DNA of 43,370 nucleotides from Terriglobia bacterium (lineage in GTDB: Bacteria; Acidobacteriota; Terriglobia; UBA7540), in the NCBI GenBank assembly GCA_020072925.1, contig JAIQGA010000138.1:1-43370 (forward strand), written 5' to 3'. Position 1 is the first letter of the stretch; each line of letters starts with the position of its first letter. The translations under genes and the position numbers were made by a program. Positions 26,865-35,063 of this stretch are shown here, piece by piece. The notes under the pieces are model-generated. The model was not told where the DNA came from, did not search any database, and saw nothing but the letters and a program-made list of their open reading frames with translations.

Positions 26865-27303
26865 ATGGCCATGGAGACCGACCAGGAGCTGATGCTGCGG
26901 GTTCGTGGCGGCGACGCCGAGGCCTTCGGCGAACTGCTCCGCCGCTATCGCGGACCTCAACCTCGCGCTGAATACGTTGCGCGATCGCAAGCCGGAAGTC
27001 CCCGCGGACGCGCCCACCGAGCACGAGGATGCGCCGCCCCTCGAGCGGTTTGTGGACCCGCAGCCCTCGGTCGAACAGCAGCTCATGCGTGGCGACCGCG
27101 AGCGGCTGATCCGCCAGGCCGTCGAAGCGTTGCCGGGAAACCAGCGCGCCGCGGTCATCTTGCACAAATACCAGGAAGTCGATTACCGCCAGGTCGCGGA
27201 GATTCTGCGCGTGTCCGAGAGCGCGGTGAAGTCGCTGCTGTTTCGCGCCTACGAAACTTTGCGCGCGCGCCTGGAACCGCTCCTGAAAGGGGGCCAGATA
27301 TGA
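26865..27303 (+). pseudogene. ECF sigma factor lacking region 2, frameshifted
   Basis: The start frame reads METDQELMLRVRGGDAEAFG then ELLRRYRG, a standard sigma-70 region 2.1. At about 26950 sense moves to another frame: IADLNLALNTLRDRK, the acidic linker, then QAVEALPGNQRAAVILHKYQ and YRQVAEILRVSESAVKSLLF, a normal region 4 helix-turn-helix. Between them relatives have about 45-50 residues (regions 2.2-2.4) absent here, so roughly 140-150 nt are missing and the frame is shifted. The product could not bind core or the -10 normally. Because of the shift, the N-terminal frame runs on into the anti-sigma gene. Its own end overlaps that gene's ATG (ATGA). Confidence 0.82.
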
Positions 27304-27881
27304 ACTGCCTCAATCGCGAACAATTGTTTGCCTATGCCCATCGCCTTGCGGAAGGGCGAGATGAAGAAGCCATCCGCGAGCATGTGGAAACTTGCGCGCG
27401 TTGCCGTGCGGCACTCAATGAGTATCGGCAACTGGATGCGCTGCTCGACGAATGGAAGCCTGCGGAACCCTCGCCCTGGTTTGACGCGCGAGTGCGGCAG
27501 GCCATCGCTGCGACAGAGCCGGGAAAGCCTTTTTTCGGCACGGCGTGGATGCGCTGGGCGGCGGTGGGTGCGTTGGCGGTCCTTATGGGTGTGGGCGTGT
27601 GGGCGTGGCGGCGCGCGCATCAGCCAGTCGAGGTTAATCCGCCCGTGGCGCATGAGGTTGCCCCTCAGAAGAATCCGGCGCAGCCGCCCGTCACCGTTGC
27701 TCAAAGCAAGCCCACGGCGCATCCACTACCCAAGGCCCAGGAGCAAGCGAAGCAGATTGCGGCGCCGAGCAGCGAGTTGAACCCGGACGACGATCTGAAG
27801 GCGCTGGAAGACTACGATCTGATTGCCAACTTCGATGTTCTTTCGGAAATCCCGCGGGGAGGGACGAAAGTTGATAACTGA
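27300..27881 (+). CDS. Zinc-finger anti-sigma factor
   Basis: A 193-aa single-pass membrane protein. The N-terminal cytoplasmic part has the ZAS motif HVETCARC (H..3..C..2..C) after NREQLFAYAHRLAEG, the sigma-binding domain. A TM helix is at about 80-100 (MRWAAVGALAVLMGVGVWAW). A Pro/Gln/Lys-rich periplasmic tail follows and ends in an acidic segment (DDDLKALEDYDLIANFDVL). The ATG at 27300 overlaps the sigma stop, as usual for co-translated pairs. It would hold the sigma factor inactive, but the neighbouring sigma gene is broken as assembled. Confidence 0.88.
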   Translation: MNCLNREQLFAYAHRLAEGRDEEAIREHVETCARCRAALNEYRQLDALLDEWKPAEPSPWFDARVRQAIAATEPGKPFFGTAWMRWAAVGALAVLMGVGVWAWRRAHQPVEVNPPVAHEVAPQKNPAQPPVTVAQSKPTAHPLPKAQEQAKQIAAPSSELNPDDDLKALEDYDLIANFDVLSEIPRGGTKVDN

Positions 27882-28527
27882 CGGCGTGCGCCCAAATCGC
27901 GAACGAAGCCGTTGGCCGTGGTCTTGGTGTGAGGGCCTGATTGCCACGCTGTTGCTGATGTTCTTGCTTTTGCCAGCCGGGGCACTCGGGCAAGGCGGAC
28001 GGGGACCCGAGCCTCATGGGCCGGGAGGCCAGGGTGGCATGGGAATGGGGCGAGGCAGGATGATGCGTCAGGGGCGCATGCCGCCGCACCGGGCGCGCAA
28101 CCTGCTCCAGCGCCTGCAAGGATTGCCCCCCGCGGAGCAGGAACGCGTTCTGAAAAACGATCCGTGGTTCCAGCGCCTGCCGGCGCTGCGACAGGCACGT
28201 ATCCGCGAGAATCTCGGTCGCTGGAACGCCATGACACCGCAGCAGAAGGAGATTTTCCGCGAGCGTCAGCAGATTCTCTGGAGCCTGTCACCGCGGCAGC
28301 GGCAGGAAGCGCGCGATATCTTTCCGCAATGGCGAAGTCTCGCGCCCGAGCGGCGGCAGGAGGTAATGCAGGCTTTCCGCCACTTGCGTGATCTGCCACC
28401 CGGCCAGCGGCAGGCGTTTCTCTCCAGCTCCGACGTCCAGCAGCGCTTCAGCCCGCAGGAGCGCGATGTCCTCCACGGCTTGGCCCATCTCCTGCCTGAT
28501 CGGCCTGACGGCGCAAGTCCTCAGTAA
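27871..28527 (+). CDS. DUF3106 exported protein
   Basis: A 218-aa protein. After a basic start (RPNRERSRW) lies a hydrophobic stretch (GLIATLLLMFLLLPAGALGQ) serving as signal peptide. Then comes a Gly/Met/Arg-rich linker and a helical DUF3106 domain with repeated pattern: RLQGLPPAEQERVLKNDPWF, LSPRQRQEARDIFPQWRSL, LAPERRQEVMQAF, LPPGQRQAFL. The repeats recall the Spy/CpxP LTXXQ fold (inference). The start is TTG at 27871, supported by GGGGAGGG eight bases upstream, overlapping the anti-sigma stop. Third gene of the sigma operon, a common Acidobacteriota arrangement; possibly an envelope-stress sensor. Confidence 0.82.
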   Translation: MITDGVRPNRERSRWPWSWCEGLIATLLLMFLLLPAGALGQGGRGPEPHGPGGQGGMGMGRGRMMRQGRMPPHRARNLLQRLQGLPPAEQERVLKNDPWFQRLPALRQARIRENLGRWNAMTPQQKEIFRERQQILWSLSPRQRQEARDIFPQWRSLAPERRQEVMQAFRHLRDLPPGQRQAFLSSSDVQQRFSPQERDVLHGLAHLLPDRPDGASPQ

Positions 28528-28569
28528 GTCAACTGCCATTTGCAGCGCTCGCACCCTGCGGGCTCCGCG

Positions 28570-29340
28570 CTATGCTTTTGTGGCGGTGATAAGGAGGTCG
28601 TTGGATTTTTCAGGATCGAAGGGCGACTTCGCGTAATCGCCCCAGCAACGCAGATTCGTAAAGCCCGCTTGTGTCAGTAGCTCGACTAAACGTGCCTGGA
28701 ACAGCGGTAGCCAGCGGGTCGTGCGCACGTGGCTTTGCCAGACGCCGCGCGGCTTCTCGCGCGCCAGGAACATGGCGTGAAAGTTGATGAACTCCGCCTC
28801 GTAGTCCGCGAATTTCACCAACAGGATTTCTTCCTTCTCGGTTTCGCCCGAGAGCAGCGGGAACCAGTGAGCCTTTTCTCTCCAGCGCAAATCGAAGTTG
28901 AGGTTTTGCGTAAAGAACGTGCCGCCCGCGCGAAGCGCGCCCGCCATGCCTCGGAACGCCGCAGACAGTTGATTGGGAGCCGAAAGGCCGGGCAGGGCAT
29001 TGCCGAGACAGAACGCAGCGTCGTAAACCGGGCCTAGTGACTGGGCGTCCTCCATGGCCAGGAGCTGCACGCTGGCTTCGCCGTGAGCGGCTGTGATGGA
29101 CCCGGCCGCGGCGGCCATCTTTCGTTGGGCGACTTCGAGGGCCGCGTCATCCGCGTCGAAGCCCAAAACATGCAACCCCCGCTCGGCGAGCGCCACCACG
29201 TGCCCGCCCGTCCCGCAGGCCGGCAGCAGCACACGCCGCCCCGCGCCGCGCGCGAGTTCCTCGAGCAGCGGCAGCTCCCGCGCCAGGCGCTTTCCCCAGG
29301 GTATGATCGCGTCGTAGTATTCGGCGAAGTTCGCTGTCAT
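28570..29340 (-). CDS. Class I SAM-dependent methyltransferase
   Basis: A 256-aa enzyme. Motif I is RVLLPACGTGGHVVALAERG; motif II, the acidic end of strand 2, is LGFDADDAALEVA; then AAFCLGNALPGL and GGTFFTQNLNFD. The substrate is not predictable; small-molecule or glycine/sarcosine-type methyltransferases are the closest look-alikes by eye. The ATG at 29340 gives MTANFAEYYDAIIPW; the frame is open further upstream, through a heptamer array, without similarity. It converges with the DUF3106 gene, 42 bases away. Confidence 0.88.
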   Translation of the reverse strand: MTANFAEYYDAIIPWGKRLARELPLLEELARGAGRRVLLPACGTGGHVVALAERGLHVLGFDADDAALEVAQRKMAAAAGSITAAHGEASVQLLAMEDAQSLGPVYDAAFCLGNALPGLSAPNQLSAAFRGMAGALRAGGTFFTQNLNFDLRWREKAHWFPLLSGETEKEEILLVKFADYEAEFINFHAMFLAREKPRGVWQSHVRTTRWLPLFQARLVELLTQAGFTNLRCWGDYAKSPFDPEKSNDLLITATKA

Positions 29341-29357
29341 CGTTGCAGTAGCCGGCG

Positions 29358-29392
29358 GTACGCAGAAAGCAGAAGGCAATAAGCAAACGGCA
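29358..29392. repeat. Heptamer array, word GAANGCA
   Basis: Five units: GTACGCA, GAAAGCA, GAAGGCA, ATAAGCA, AACGGCA. It sits just upstream of the methyltransferase start. A GC-rich stem (CATTCGGGGCGGGG / CCACCCCGAACG) follows at 29391-29424. Confidence 0.7.
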
Positions 29393-29438
29393 TTCGGGGC
29401 GGGGACCAAGCCCACCCCGAACGTTGCCGCAAAGCGAA

Positions 29439-29957
29439 CTAGCCTGCGGCCAGGGCATTCTTGGCAATTTCTGCAAGAGCCGCCTGACCGCGTTTTGCGA
29501 CTTCCTTCTGGGAGAGATTTTCTTTGCGGGTGGCAACTGACCAGCTATGGCCGAAGGGATCAAGCAGTTGTCCGTAGCGGTCGCCCCAGAACTGATCGCC
29601 CACCGGCATCACGACGCTGGCTCCCGCGGCGACGGCGCGATTAAACAGCGTGTCAACGTCCTTCACGTAAATGTGGATGGTCGAGGTTGTGCCTCCGAGC
29701 GATTGCGGCGAAGTGCACTTCATTCCGGGGAACTCGTCGTTGAGCATCAGGATGGAGTCGCCGATTTGCAGCTCGGCATTCATGACCTTGCCATCCGGAG
29801 CGGAGTGCACGCCCCGCACCTTGGCGCCAAACGCCTGCTTGTAGAATTCGATAGCCTTCGGCGCTTCGCGCACAACGATATAGGAGGTGAGCGTGTGGAA
29901 CCCGTGCGGAATAGGTTGGACTTTCTTCTTGGGCTTTGCTTTGGCTTTCTTGGGCAT
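29439..29957 (-). CDS. VOC-family (PhnB/glyoxalase-like) protein
   Basis: A 172-aa protein with a Lys-rich N terminus (MPKKAKAKPKKKVQP) and one VOC domain of two beta-alpha-beta-beta-beta units. Visible: LTSYIVVREAPKAIEFYKQA, then LMLNDEFPG and a second unit with FWGDRYGQLLDPFGHSWSVA. The last motif is typical of PhnB-like proteins. Metal ligands are not all identifiable, so the reaction is unknown. The ATG at 29957 has AAAGGAG six bases upstream. It lies 44 bases after the ThuA gene on the same strand. Confidence 0.88.
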   Translation of the reverse strand: MPKKAKAKPKKKVQPIPHGFHTLTSYIVVREAPKAIEFYKQAFGAKVRGVHSAPDGKVMNAELQIGDSILMLNDEFPGMKCTSPQSLGGTTSTIHIYVKDVDTLFNRAVAAGASVVMPVGDQFWGDRYGQLLDPFGHSWSVATRKENLSQKEVAKRGQAALAEIAKNALAAG

Positions 29958-30001
29958 AACAAACTCCTTTCTGTTCGCAGAGGATTTCCGGATATCCAAG
30001 T

Positions 30002-30793
30002 CTATTTGAGCTCTGCCGGCACGGGAAGCGTGACTTGGCCTGTGGCGGCCCATTCCGTGCCGCGAGCGAGTGTGAGCAGGAAGCCGGGACTTTGCATGGC
30101 CTTCACATCGTGCCCGAGTGCCGTTTGAAAGACGCGGCCGGCGCCGTAGCTGAGCGTCCAGATAAGCGGCTCGTCCTTTCCCGTTCCGCAGCCCTCGCCG
30201 GGCTTCCAGCAGTTCTTGGCATCGTCCCAGGCGGTCGCCAGAACGTGGATATTCGGCTGGAGCGAGAGCTGGTGATAGAGCTCGTCCGTTTCGGCGAACG
30301 ACGCCGGCATCCCGCGGGTGATGGGATCTTCGGCGTCCACAATCTTAACAGTATAGGTATGGTAGGGCGCGTGACCGGCCGTCTCGCGCCACGTGCCTCC
30401 GACCAACTTGTCGAATTCCTCCCAACCCCAGAAGGCGTTGTTCGCAGCGTGGTAGGAGACCAGGCCTTTGCCGTTGCGAACGAAATCGAGCATCGCCTGG
30501 CGCGCGCGCTCGTCCCACCAAGGTCCTTGCGTTTGCTTGTAGTCGTTGTAATTGAGGAGTAGGACGTCGTAAGGCGCGAAGGTCTCAGGACCGTTGCCGC
30601 GCACCTCTTCGTTGACAAAAACCTGGAAGCGGCCGGTACGCTCGAGAATCTCGCGCAGCGCCGGCGTCGTGGCGCGCCAGTCGTGATTGTTGATGCCGGT
30701 CAGGATCAGGACTCGGATTTTCTGAGGAGACTGGGCCGATGCCAAAAGCGCCGCGCCGATGACGGCGAGCAGCGCGGGGAAGATTCGTCTCAT
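30002..30793 (-). CDS. Exported ThuA-domain protein
   Basis: A 263-aa protein with signal peptide (RRIFPALLAVIGAALLASAQ) and a ThuA/trehalose-utilisation domain of the class I glutamine amidotransferase-like fold. Landmarks: VLILTGINNHDWRATTPALR, YDVLLLNYNDYKQTQGPWWD, GLVSYHAANNAFWGWEEFDK, GRVFQTALGHD. No catalytic Cys is seen at the elbow (HAANN), as in other ThuA proteins, so carbohydrate binding or an unknown hydrolysis is likely. The ATG at 30793 has GGAGG four bases upstream. The fucosidase gene upstream suggests a sugar-processing context. Confidence 0.9.
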   Translation of the reverse strand: MRRIFPALLAVIGAALLASAQSPQKIRVLILTGINNHDWRATTPALREILERTGRFQVFVNEEVRGNGPETFAPYDVLLLNYNDYKQTQGPWWDERARQAMLDFVRNGKGLVSYHAANNAFWGWEEFDKLVGGTWRETAGHAPYHTYTVKIVDAEDPITRGMPASFAETDELYHQLSLQPNIHVLATAWDDAKNCWKPGEGCGTGKDEPLIWTLSYGAGRVFQTALGHDVKAMQSPGFLLTLARGTEWAATGQVTLPVPAELK

Positions 30794-30929
30794 GATTCCT
30801 CCGTGCCCGATGCGATCAGGCAATTGTACCTGAGTTTCCGAACGAAACCGGTGATTTGCAACGCACTCTCAAACCCGCGGCGCTTTCCCGCACTGCCCTC
30901 GGAAGAAACAAAAGTGCCGGGAGCTGCCG

Positions 30930-32504
30930 CTAGCGGGACGCGGGATCCACGGGGGAAATTCGCAGCGTATAGGCGAAGTCGCAGGGCTTCGCGGCGGGCA
31001 GTTGCACAACCAGGCCCGCTTCCGTGCTTTTCCATTTCAGTTTGGCGCTTGAACCCAGCAATCCCACGTTGCGAATTTTCGCTTTCGTATAAGCCGACGC
31101 CGAGCCGAGCGATTGGACGATCAGTTCGCCGTTTTCCGGCCAGCCGAGCGCGATGGCATAAAGCGTGTCGCCCTTGGCCGTAAAGCGGAAGTCGCGCGAG
31201 GTGAAGGGCTGGCCTTCTGTGTCTTTGAACGAGCCGCCCACGACCTTGGTCGGGCCTTCTCCCGAAATCTTCCACGGCCGAGTTCCATAAACCGCTTCGC
31301 CGTTGACTTTCAGCCACTTCCCCATATCGATCAGGATATTCGCGACGGGCTGCGGTATTGTCCCGTCCGGCTTCGGCCCGACGTTCAAAAGCAGGCAGCC
31401 GTTTTTGCTGATGATGTCCACCAGTTCGTGCACCAGCGAATCGGGCGAGCGGAAGGTGTCGTCCTCAATGTATCCCCAGGACTTGATGCTGACCGAGGTG
31501 TCGGTTTGCCAGAAAAGCGGGCGGATGTCCGCCTCTTTCCCGCGCTCGATGTCGAGCACCGCCGCGTGCTCCGGGAACGCTTGCTTCTTGTAATTGATGG
31601 CGACCCCGCGTTTCCATTGCGCAGCGCGATTGTAGTAGTAGGCCGCGAACGTCTGCAGGTACTCCTGAAACGACGGTTGCTCGATCCACCAGTCGAACCA
31701 GACGACCTCAGGCTGATACTTGTCCACGATCTCCGTAGCGCGCGCCAGCCAGTCGTCGAGAAATGCCTGGTCGGGCTGCGTTTTGTCGGACTGGGCCGGC
31801 CAGTAGAGGCCGGAGCAGTGCGGGTCTCTCACATCGGAGTCGAAATTCATCCCGCCGTCGTAGAACCAGCAGTGCTCGGCGCGGTGCGAGGAAGCGCCGA
31901 AGTGCAGTCCCTGCTTGCGCACCGCCGTGGCCAGCGCGCCCACGATGTCGCGCTTCGGGCCCATCTTCGCCGCGCTCCAGTCGGTGAAGTCGTAGTCGAA
32001 CATCGCGAAGCCGTCGTGATGCTCGGCGACAGGGACGACGTACTTCGCGCCGGCGCGCCGGAACAGGTCCGCCCAGCGATCGGCGTCGAAGTTCTCGGCC
32101 TTGAACATGGGGATGAAATCTTTGTATCCAAATTTCGACTGCGGGCCGTAAGTCTCCACGTGGTGTTGATAAACTGGGTTATCCACCAGGTACATATTAC
32201 GCGGATACCATTCATTGTCGAAGGCGGGAACAGAATATACGCCCCAGTGAATGAAGATTCCGAACTTCGCGTCCTGATACCATTCCGGCACCTGGTAGGC
32301 TTTTAGTGAATCCCAATTCGGCTGGAATGGACCTTGCTTGGCGACCGCGTGAACCTGCTCGACCGCCTTCTCGACGCGGGCGTCCTGGCCGCGCGCCACG
32401 ATTGACCCGCTCAGCAGGCTCAAGACTGCAAGCGCTATAACGCCCCACCAGGCGAGCGGTTGGGCATCTCCCCGCGTGCCCATGACAGCGAATCGTCGAG
32501 TCAT
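30930..32504 (-). CDS. Alpha-L-fucosidase, GH29
   Basis: A 524-aa exported glycoside hydrolase. A TM-like signal (WWGVIALAVLSLLSGSIVARG) is followed by the catalytic barrel: WYQDAKFGIFIHWGVYSVPA, VPVAEHHDGFAMFDYDFTDW and EVVWFDWW, whose Asp is the expected nucleophile. A C-terminal beta-sandwich with the GH29 PWKISGEGP block follows from about residue 390. It would release terminal L-fucose from plant, algal or animal glycans in the periplasm or outside. The ATG at 32504 is chosen; the frame is open farther upstream through a repeat, without similarity. Confidence 0.93.
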   Translation of the reverse strand: MTRRFAVMGTRGDAQPLAWWGVIALAVLSLLSGSIVARGQDARVEKAVEQVHAVAKQGPFQPNWDSLKAYQVPEWYQDAKFGIFIHWGVYSVPAFDNEWYPRNMYLVDNPVYQHHVETYGPQSKFGYKDFIPMFKAENFDADRWADLFRRAGAKYVVPVAEHHDGFAMFDYDFTDWSAAKMGPKRDIVGALATAVRKQGLHFGASSHRAEHCWFYDGGMNFDSDVRDPHCSGLYWPAQSDKTQPDQAFLDDWLARATEIVDKYQPEVVWFDWWIEQPSFQEYLQTFAAYYYNRAAQWKRGVAINYKKQAFPEHAAVLDIERGKEADIRPLFWQTDTSVSIKSWGYIEDDTFRSPDSLVHELVDIISKNGCLLLNVGPKPDGTIPQPVANILIDMGKWLKVNGEAVYGTRPWKISGEGPTKVVGGSFKDTEGQPFTSRDFRFTAKGDTLYAIALGWPENGELIVQSLGSASAYTKAKIRNVGLLGSSAKLKWKSTEAGLVVQLPAAKPCDFAYTLRISPVDPASR

Positions 32505-32704
32505 GTTTGGTCCCGGCTTTCCTTGCAATGTGGCCGAGCGCGTTCCTTGCGCCACCGATCGGTCCGCCCCGGCGAGGGAGCATTGTATCGCCGCGCCTCG
32601 TCGGGAGCGAGGAGAAATCTGGCGGCAAGATGGTGGAGGATTTTGCCTCGAAAGCCTCTGCGGCCCCAAAAAACCTGGCAGGATGCCGGATAACCCTATG
32701 AGAC

Positions 32705-32794
32705 TGTCATGCTGGGTGAAGCGCAGCATCCCTGCATTTGTGAGTTCCCGCAAATACAGAGATCCTTCGTCGCCTCCGGCTCCTCAGGATGACA
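32705..32794. repeat. Inverted-repeat element, copy 3
   Basis: Ends TGTCATGCTGGG (32705) and CTCAGGATGACA (32783-32794), with inner GATCCTTCG. Its right end supplies the stop codon (32784-32786) of the next minus-strand gene. The 279 bases between the fucosidase start and this gene hold nothing else. Confidence 0.85.
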
Positions 32795-33416
32795 GTTTTC
32801 CGGGTTTTTCAGCAACCAGGCAGTCCCGAGCAGCCGCATTTCCCGATAGTTTGTAGGGGGCGGGCCGATCCCACTTGCCCAGACCTCGACTGGAGATGTG
32901 GAATCCCTGGTCGCTGCCCGTGCGCTCAATCAGGAGAACGCGAAACAATCGTTCCATCTGGTTGCGCAGTATTCGAACGCACCGGGCGACGTAGTCCTCC
33001 TCGGCGAACAAGGTGAGGAGGTTCAAGGCCACACGTCGGGTTTGAAGGGCGTCGAGCGGGCTGCGGGGCGCCTCCGCCTCCAGCAACTTGCGCAGCTTGC
33101 GCGCCTGGGAGTTGGCGCGGGCGTGATAGCCGCGCAGCAGGCGCCAGGCGGCCTCTGCCAGGCGCCTGACGATGCGGCGCTCGATAGCGGATTTCGGGCG
33201 GAAGACCCGCTCGAACCGCTCAACGTGCGCGTCGTATTCGCGCACGTCCTCGCCCAGGAGGATGACGCTGCGGCGCAAGTCGAGGGCAAAGAATCCGTGT
33301 TGCAGATGGGACGGCCGCTCCGGGCGCGCCGCCTTGCGCACGCGCAGCGCCGCAAGGGCCTTCTGGAGATTGGCGCGCGCCGCCGCTAAACGTCGGGGAG
33401 TGAGTTCGTAGGCCAT
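32784..33416 (-). CDS. Conserved helical protein of unknown function
   Basis: A 210-aa, Arg/Ala/Leu-rich, mostly helical protein. The opening TPRRLAAARANLQKALAALR, then SHLQHGFFALDLRRSVILLG and a long helical part (IERRIVRRLAEAAWRLLRG), recall the abundant small proteins of Acidobacteriota that start N-A-x-x-S-T-G-P and continue N-A-L-K-H-G-L. This is resemblance in layout, not proof of homology. No function is known. The last dozen residues (EKPGKLSS) and the stop come from an inverted-repeat element, so the true C terminus was probably different. The ATG is at 33416. Confidence 0.65.
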   Translation of the reverse strand: MAYELTPRRLAAARANLQKALAALRVRKAARPERPSHLQHGFFALDLRRSVILLGEDVREYDAHVERFERVFRPKSAIERRIVRRLAEAAWRLLRGYHARANSQARKLRKLLEAEAPRSPLDALQTRRVALNLLTLFAEEDYVARCVRILRNQMERLFRVLLIERTGSDQGFHISSRGLGKWDRPAPYKLSGNAAARDCLVAEKPGKLSS

Positions 33417-33543
33417 GTCGCGGCTCCTGGGGCGGTGGGGGAGGGAAGAGGCCGAACGGCCGGGCTCCGCGTTTCCCCAGGTTCATTACGGGAATAGGCT
33501 ATCTTCACCTAGCCCAGTTGTCAAGCCCTTTTTCGGACGGGGC

Positions 33544-33712
33544 ATCCGCAGATTGCGCAGATTGCGCAGACTGCTTTGAGGCGCTATATCCGGGCGGCCG
33601 TCAGCGGTCAGGTGGCAGTCGTCAGTTGTGAGCGGTCAGTCGTCAGGGGTCCCCTTCGCCACGTCATTCCCGCGCAAGCGGGAATCCACTTTCCTCTGCG
33701 CAATCTGCGGAT
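33544..33712. repeat. Nested repeats: 18-bp inverted pair, GTCAGNN heptamers, REP-like hairpin
   Basis: A perfect 18-bp inverted repeat (33544-33561 against 33695-33712); the left arm continues as a tandem GCAGATTGC. Inside are about seven heptamers GTCAGNN (33600-33648) and a REP-like hairpin ATTCCCGC / GCGGGAAT (33663-33687). It fills the 308-base gap before the membrane protein's 3' end. Confidence 0.85.
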
Positions 33713-33724
33713 AACGATCTATAG

Positions 33725-34699
33725 CTACTGGCGTGGCGCGGCCCCTTCGGCAAAGCGCCAGGGCTCGAAGGGCCGGCGCGTGAGGAGATGGTAAAGCCTG
33801 ACCGCGGACCCAAGCAATACAAGGGCAAGGACTCCCTTAAGGACGGCCTTGATCAGGAAGTCAAGCTGGAACAAGGGCGGGCCGATGATAAGGAGATAAA
33901 GGATCACCGCACCGTAGAGTCCCAGCGCGAACTCCGCGGCGCGCGTCTCGCGCCGCCAGCGCCCCTGCGAGAGCACAATCAAGTGCAGCGCGAAATCCAG
34001 CCCCCAGAAGACATTCACCAGCGGCATGTAGGTGGCGAATGCGGGCAGGAGAAAACCCGTCAAACGGAGTCTGCCGTCTACGAACGCCACGCCTACCCAC
34101 TCGGGGTAGAAATTGAACAGCACCGCAAACGCCAGAATCAGGTACATCTCGATGACCATGCCGGCCTGCGAGATGCGGTCCGGATCCTTCACGGGAGGCA
34201 GCATCGCCGGGCTCCACGCCGGACCCATCACCTCGCGGCGAGCTCGGACGCGCTCGATGATGGCGAACACCAAGGTCACCAGCGCGAGATTGATGAATAT
34301 TCCCCAGATGACCCCCCAGATCGTGCGGGCCAGCACCAGCAGGTCCGGGCCAGCGCGGTGGCCCAGGGCCGAAGTGATGGTGGCGGACAGGACAAGCGCC
34401 CCGGAAACTGCGGCGATGACGATGAGGGCAATCTTGACGGCCAACTTGTAAGCGGGGAAGAGACGCGGGCCGATCAGATATTGGTCCTGCGGCAAATACC
34501 GCTTGGCGACCTCCTCGGGCGCCCCAAATTCCCGGACCACCGCTTCGGCGAGCCGCGCATCCGCGGGCTGCTGCGTCGCCCGCGCCCGCTCCTCCATACT
34601 GTCCATAAGCAAGGAGCGCAATTCCGCTTCGACGTCCGCGCGCAGATTCCACGGCAGGTGTTCTCCAATCTCGTGAACGTACCGATCGATGACTTCCAT
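33725..34699 (-). CDS. HAAS-domain multi-pass membrane protein
   Basis: A 324-aa protein. The N-terminal 70 residues (IDRYVHEIGEHLPWNLRADV, then LVREFGAPEEVAKRYLP-like sequence) form an amphipathic HAAS-type domain. Six to seven TM helices follow (LAVKIALIVIAAVSGALVL and so on). Such genes usually follow a PadR repressor, as here: the padR stop is 16 bases upstream. It is probably a target or partner of that regulator; no transport motif is recognised. The ATG at 34699 is preceded by GAGAGGAGCACC. Confidence 0.85.
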   Translation of the reverse strand: MEVIDRYVHEIGEHLPWNLRADVEAELRSLLMDSMEERARATQQPADARLAEAVVREFGAPEEVAKRYLPQDQYLIGPRLFPAYKLAVKIALIVIAAVSGALVLSATITSALGHRAGPDLLVLARTIWGVIWGIFINLALVTLVFAIIERVRARREVMGPAWSPAMLPPVKDPDRISQAGMVIEMYLILAFAVLFNFYPEWVGVAFVDGRLRLTGFLLPAFATYMPLVNVFWGLDFALHLIVLSQGRWRRETRAAEFALGLYGAVILYLLIIGPPLFQLDFLIKAVLKGVLALVLLGSAVRLYHLLTRRPFEPWRFAEGAAPRQ

Positions 34700-34714
34700 G
34701 GTGCTCCTCTCTTT

Positions 34715-35056
34715 TCATCGGAGCAGGCGATCCATGGCACGGGCCAGTGATTGCCAGTCCGCCGCCAGGTCGCCGTGCAACGCCTCACCCAGTGCGCTGG
34801 TGCGGTAGTACCGCCGCGGGCGCCCATCTTCCAGACTCCAACGGCTCCGCAGGAGGCCCTGTGCTTCCAGACGCCGCAACAGCGGGTACAGTGTGCCCTC
34901 GTCGATCTCCAGTCCGCGTTCGGCAAGCGCTTTCTTCAGTGAATAGCCGTACTGTTCCTGACGGAGCTGGCTCAGGACAGCCAGGACCAGCGCCCCGCGC
35001 CGGAACTCGAGCCCCAGGTTCTCCCGCAGGCTAACGCGCTGGGGATTCTCTACCAT
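34715..35056 (-). CDS. PadR-family transcriptional repressor
   Basis: A 113-aa winged-helix regulator. The core LEFRRGALVLAVLSQLRQEQ, YGYSLKKALAERGLEIDEGTLYPLLRRLE and the wing RYYRTSALGEALH are textbook PadR. The C-terminal dimer helix is short (subfamily 2). The ATG at 35056 is chosen because the promoter -10 lies just before it, leaving a zero- to two-base leader; the frame is open further upstream but would start inside the promoter. It likely represses its own operon with the downstream HAAS membrane protein through the palindrome at 35067-35087. Confidence 0.92.
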   Translation of the reverse strand: MVENPQRVSLRENLGLEFRRGALVLAVLSQLRQEQYGYSLKKALAERGLEIDEGTLYPLLRRLEAQGLLRSRWSLEDGRPRRYYRTSALGEALHGDLAADWQSLARAMDRLLR

Positions 35057-35063
35057 GTGGCGT

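Noticed and set aside
26865-27881. A genuine sigma/anti-sigma fusion protein
   Set aside because: The sigma region 4 lies in a different frame within the same stretch and the anti-sigma has its own ATG in the usual ATGA overlap; the hybrid frame is best explained by the deletion.
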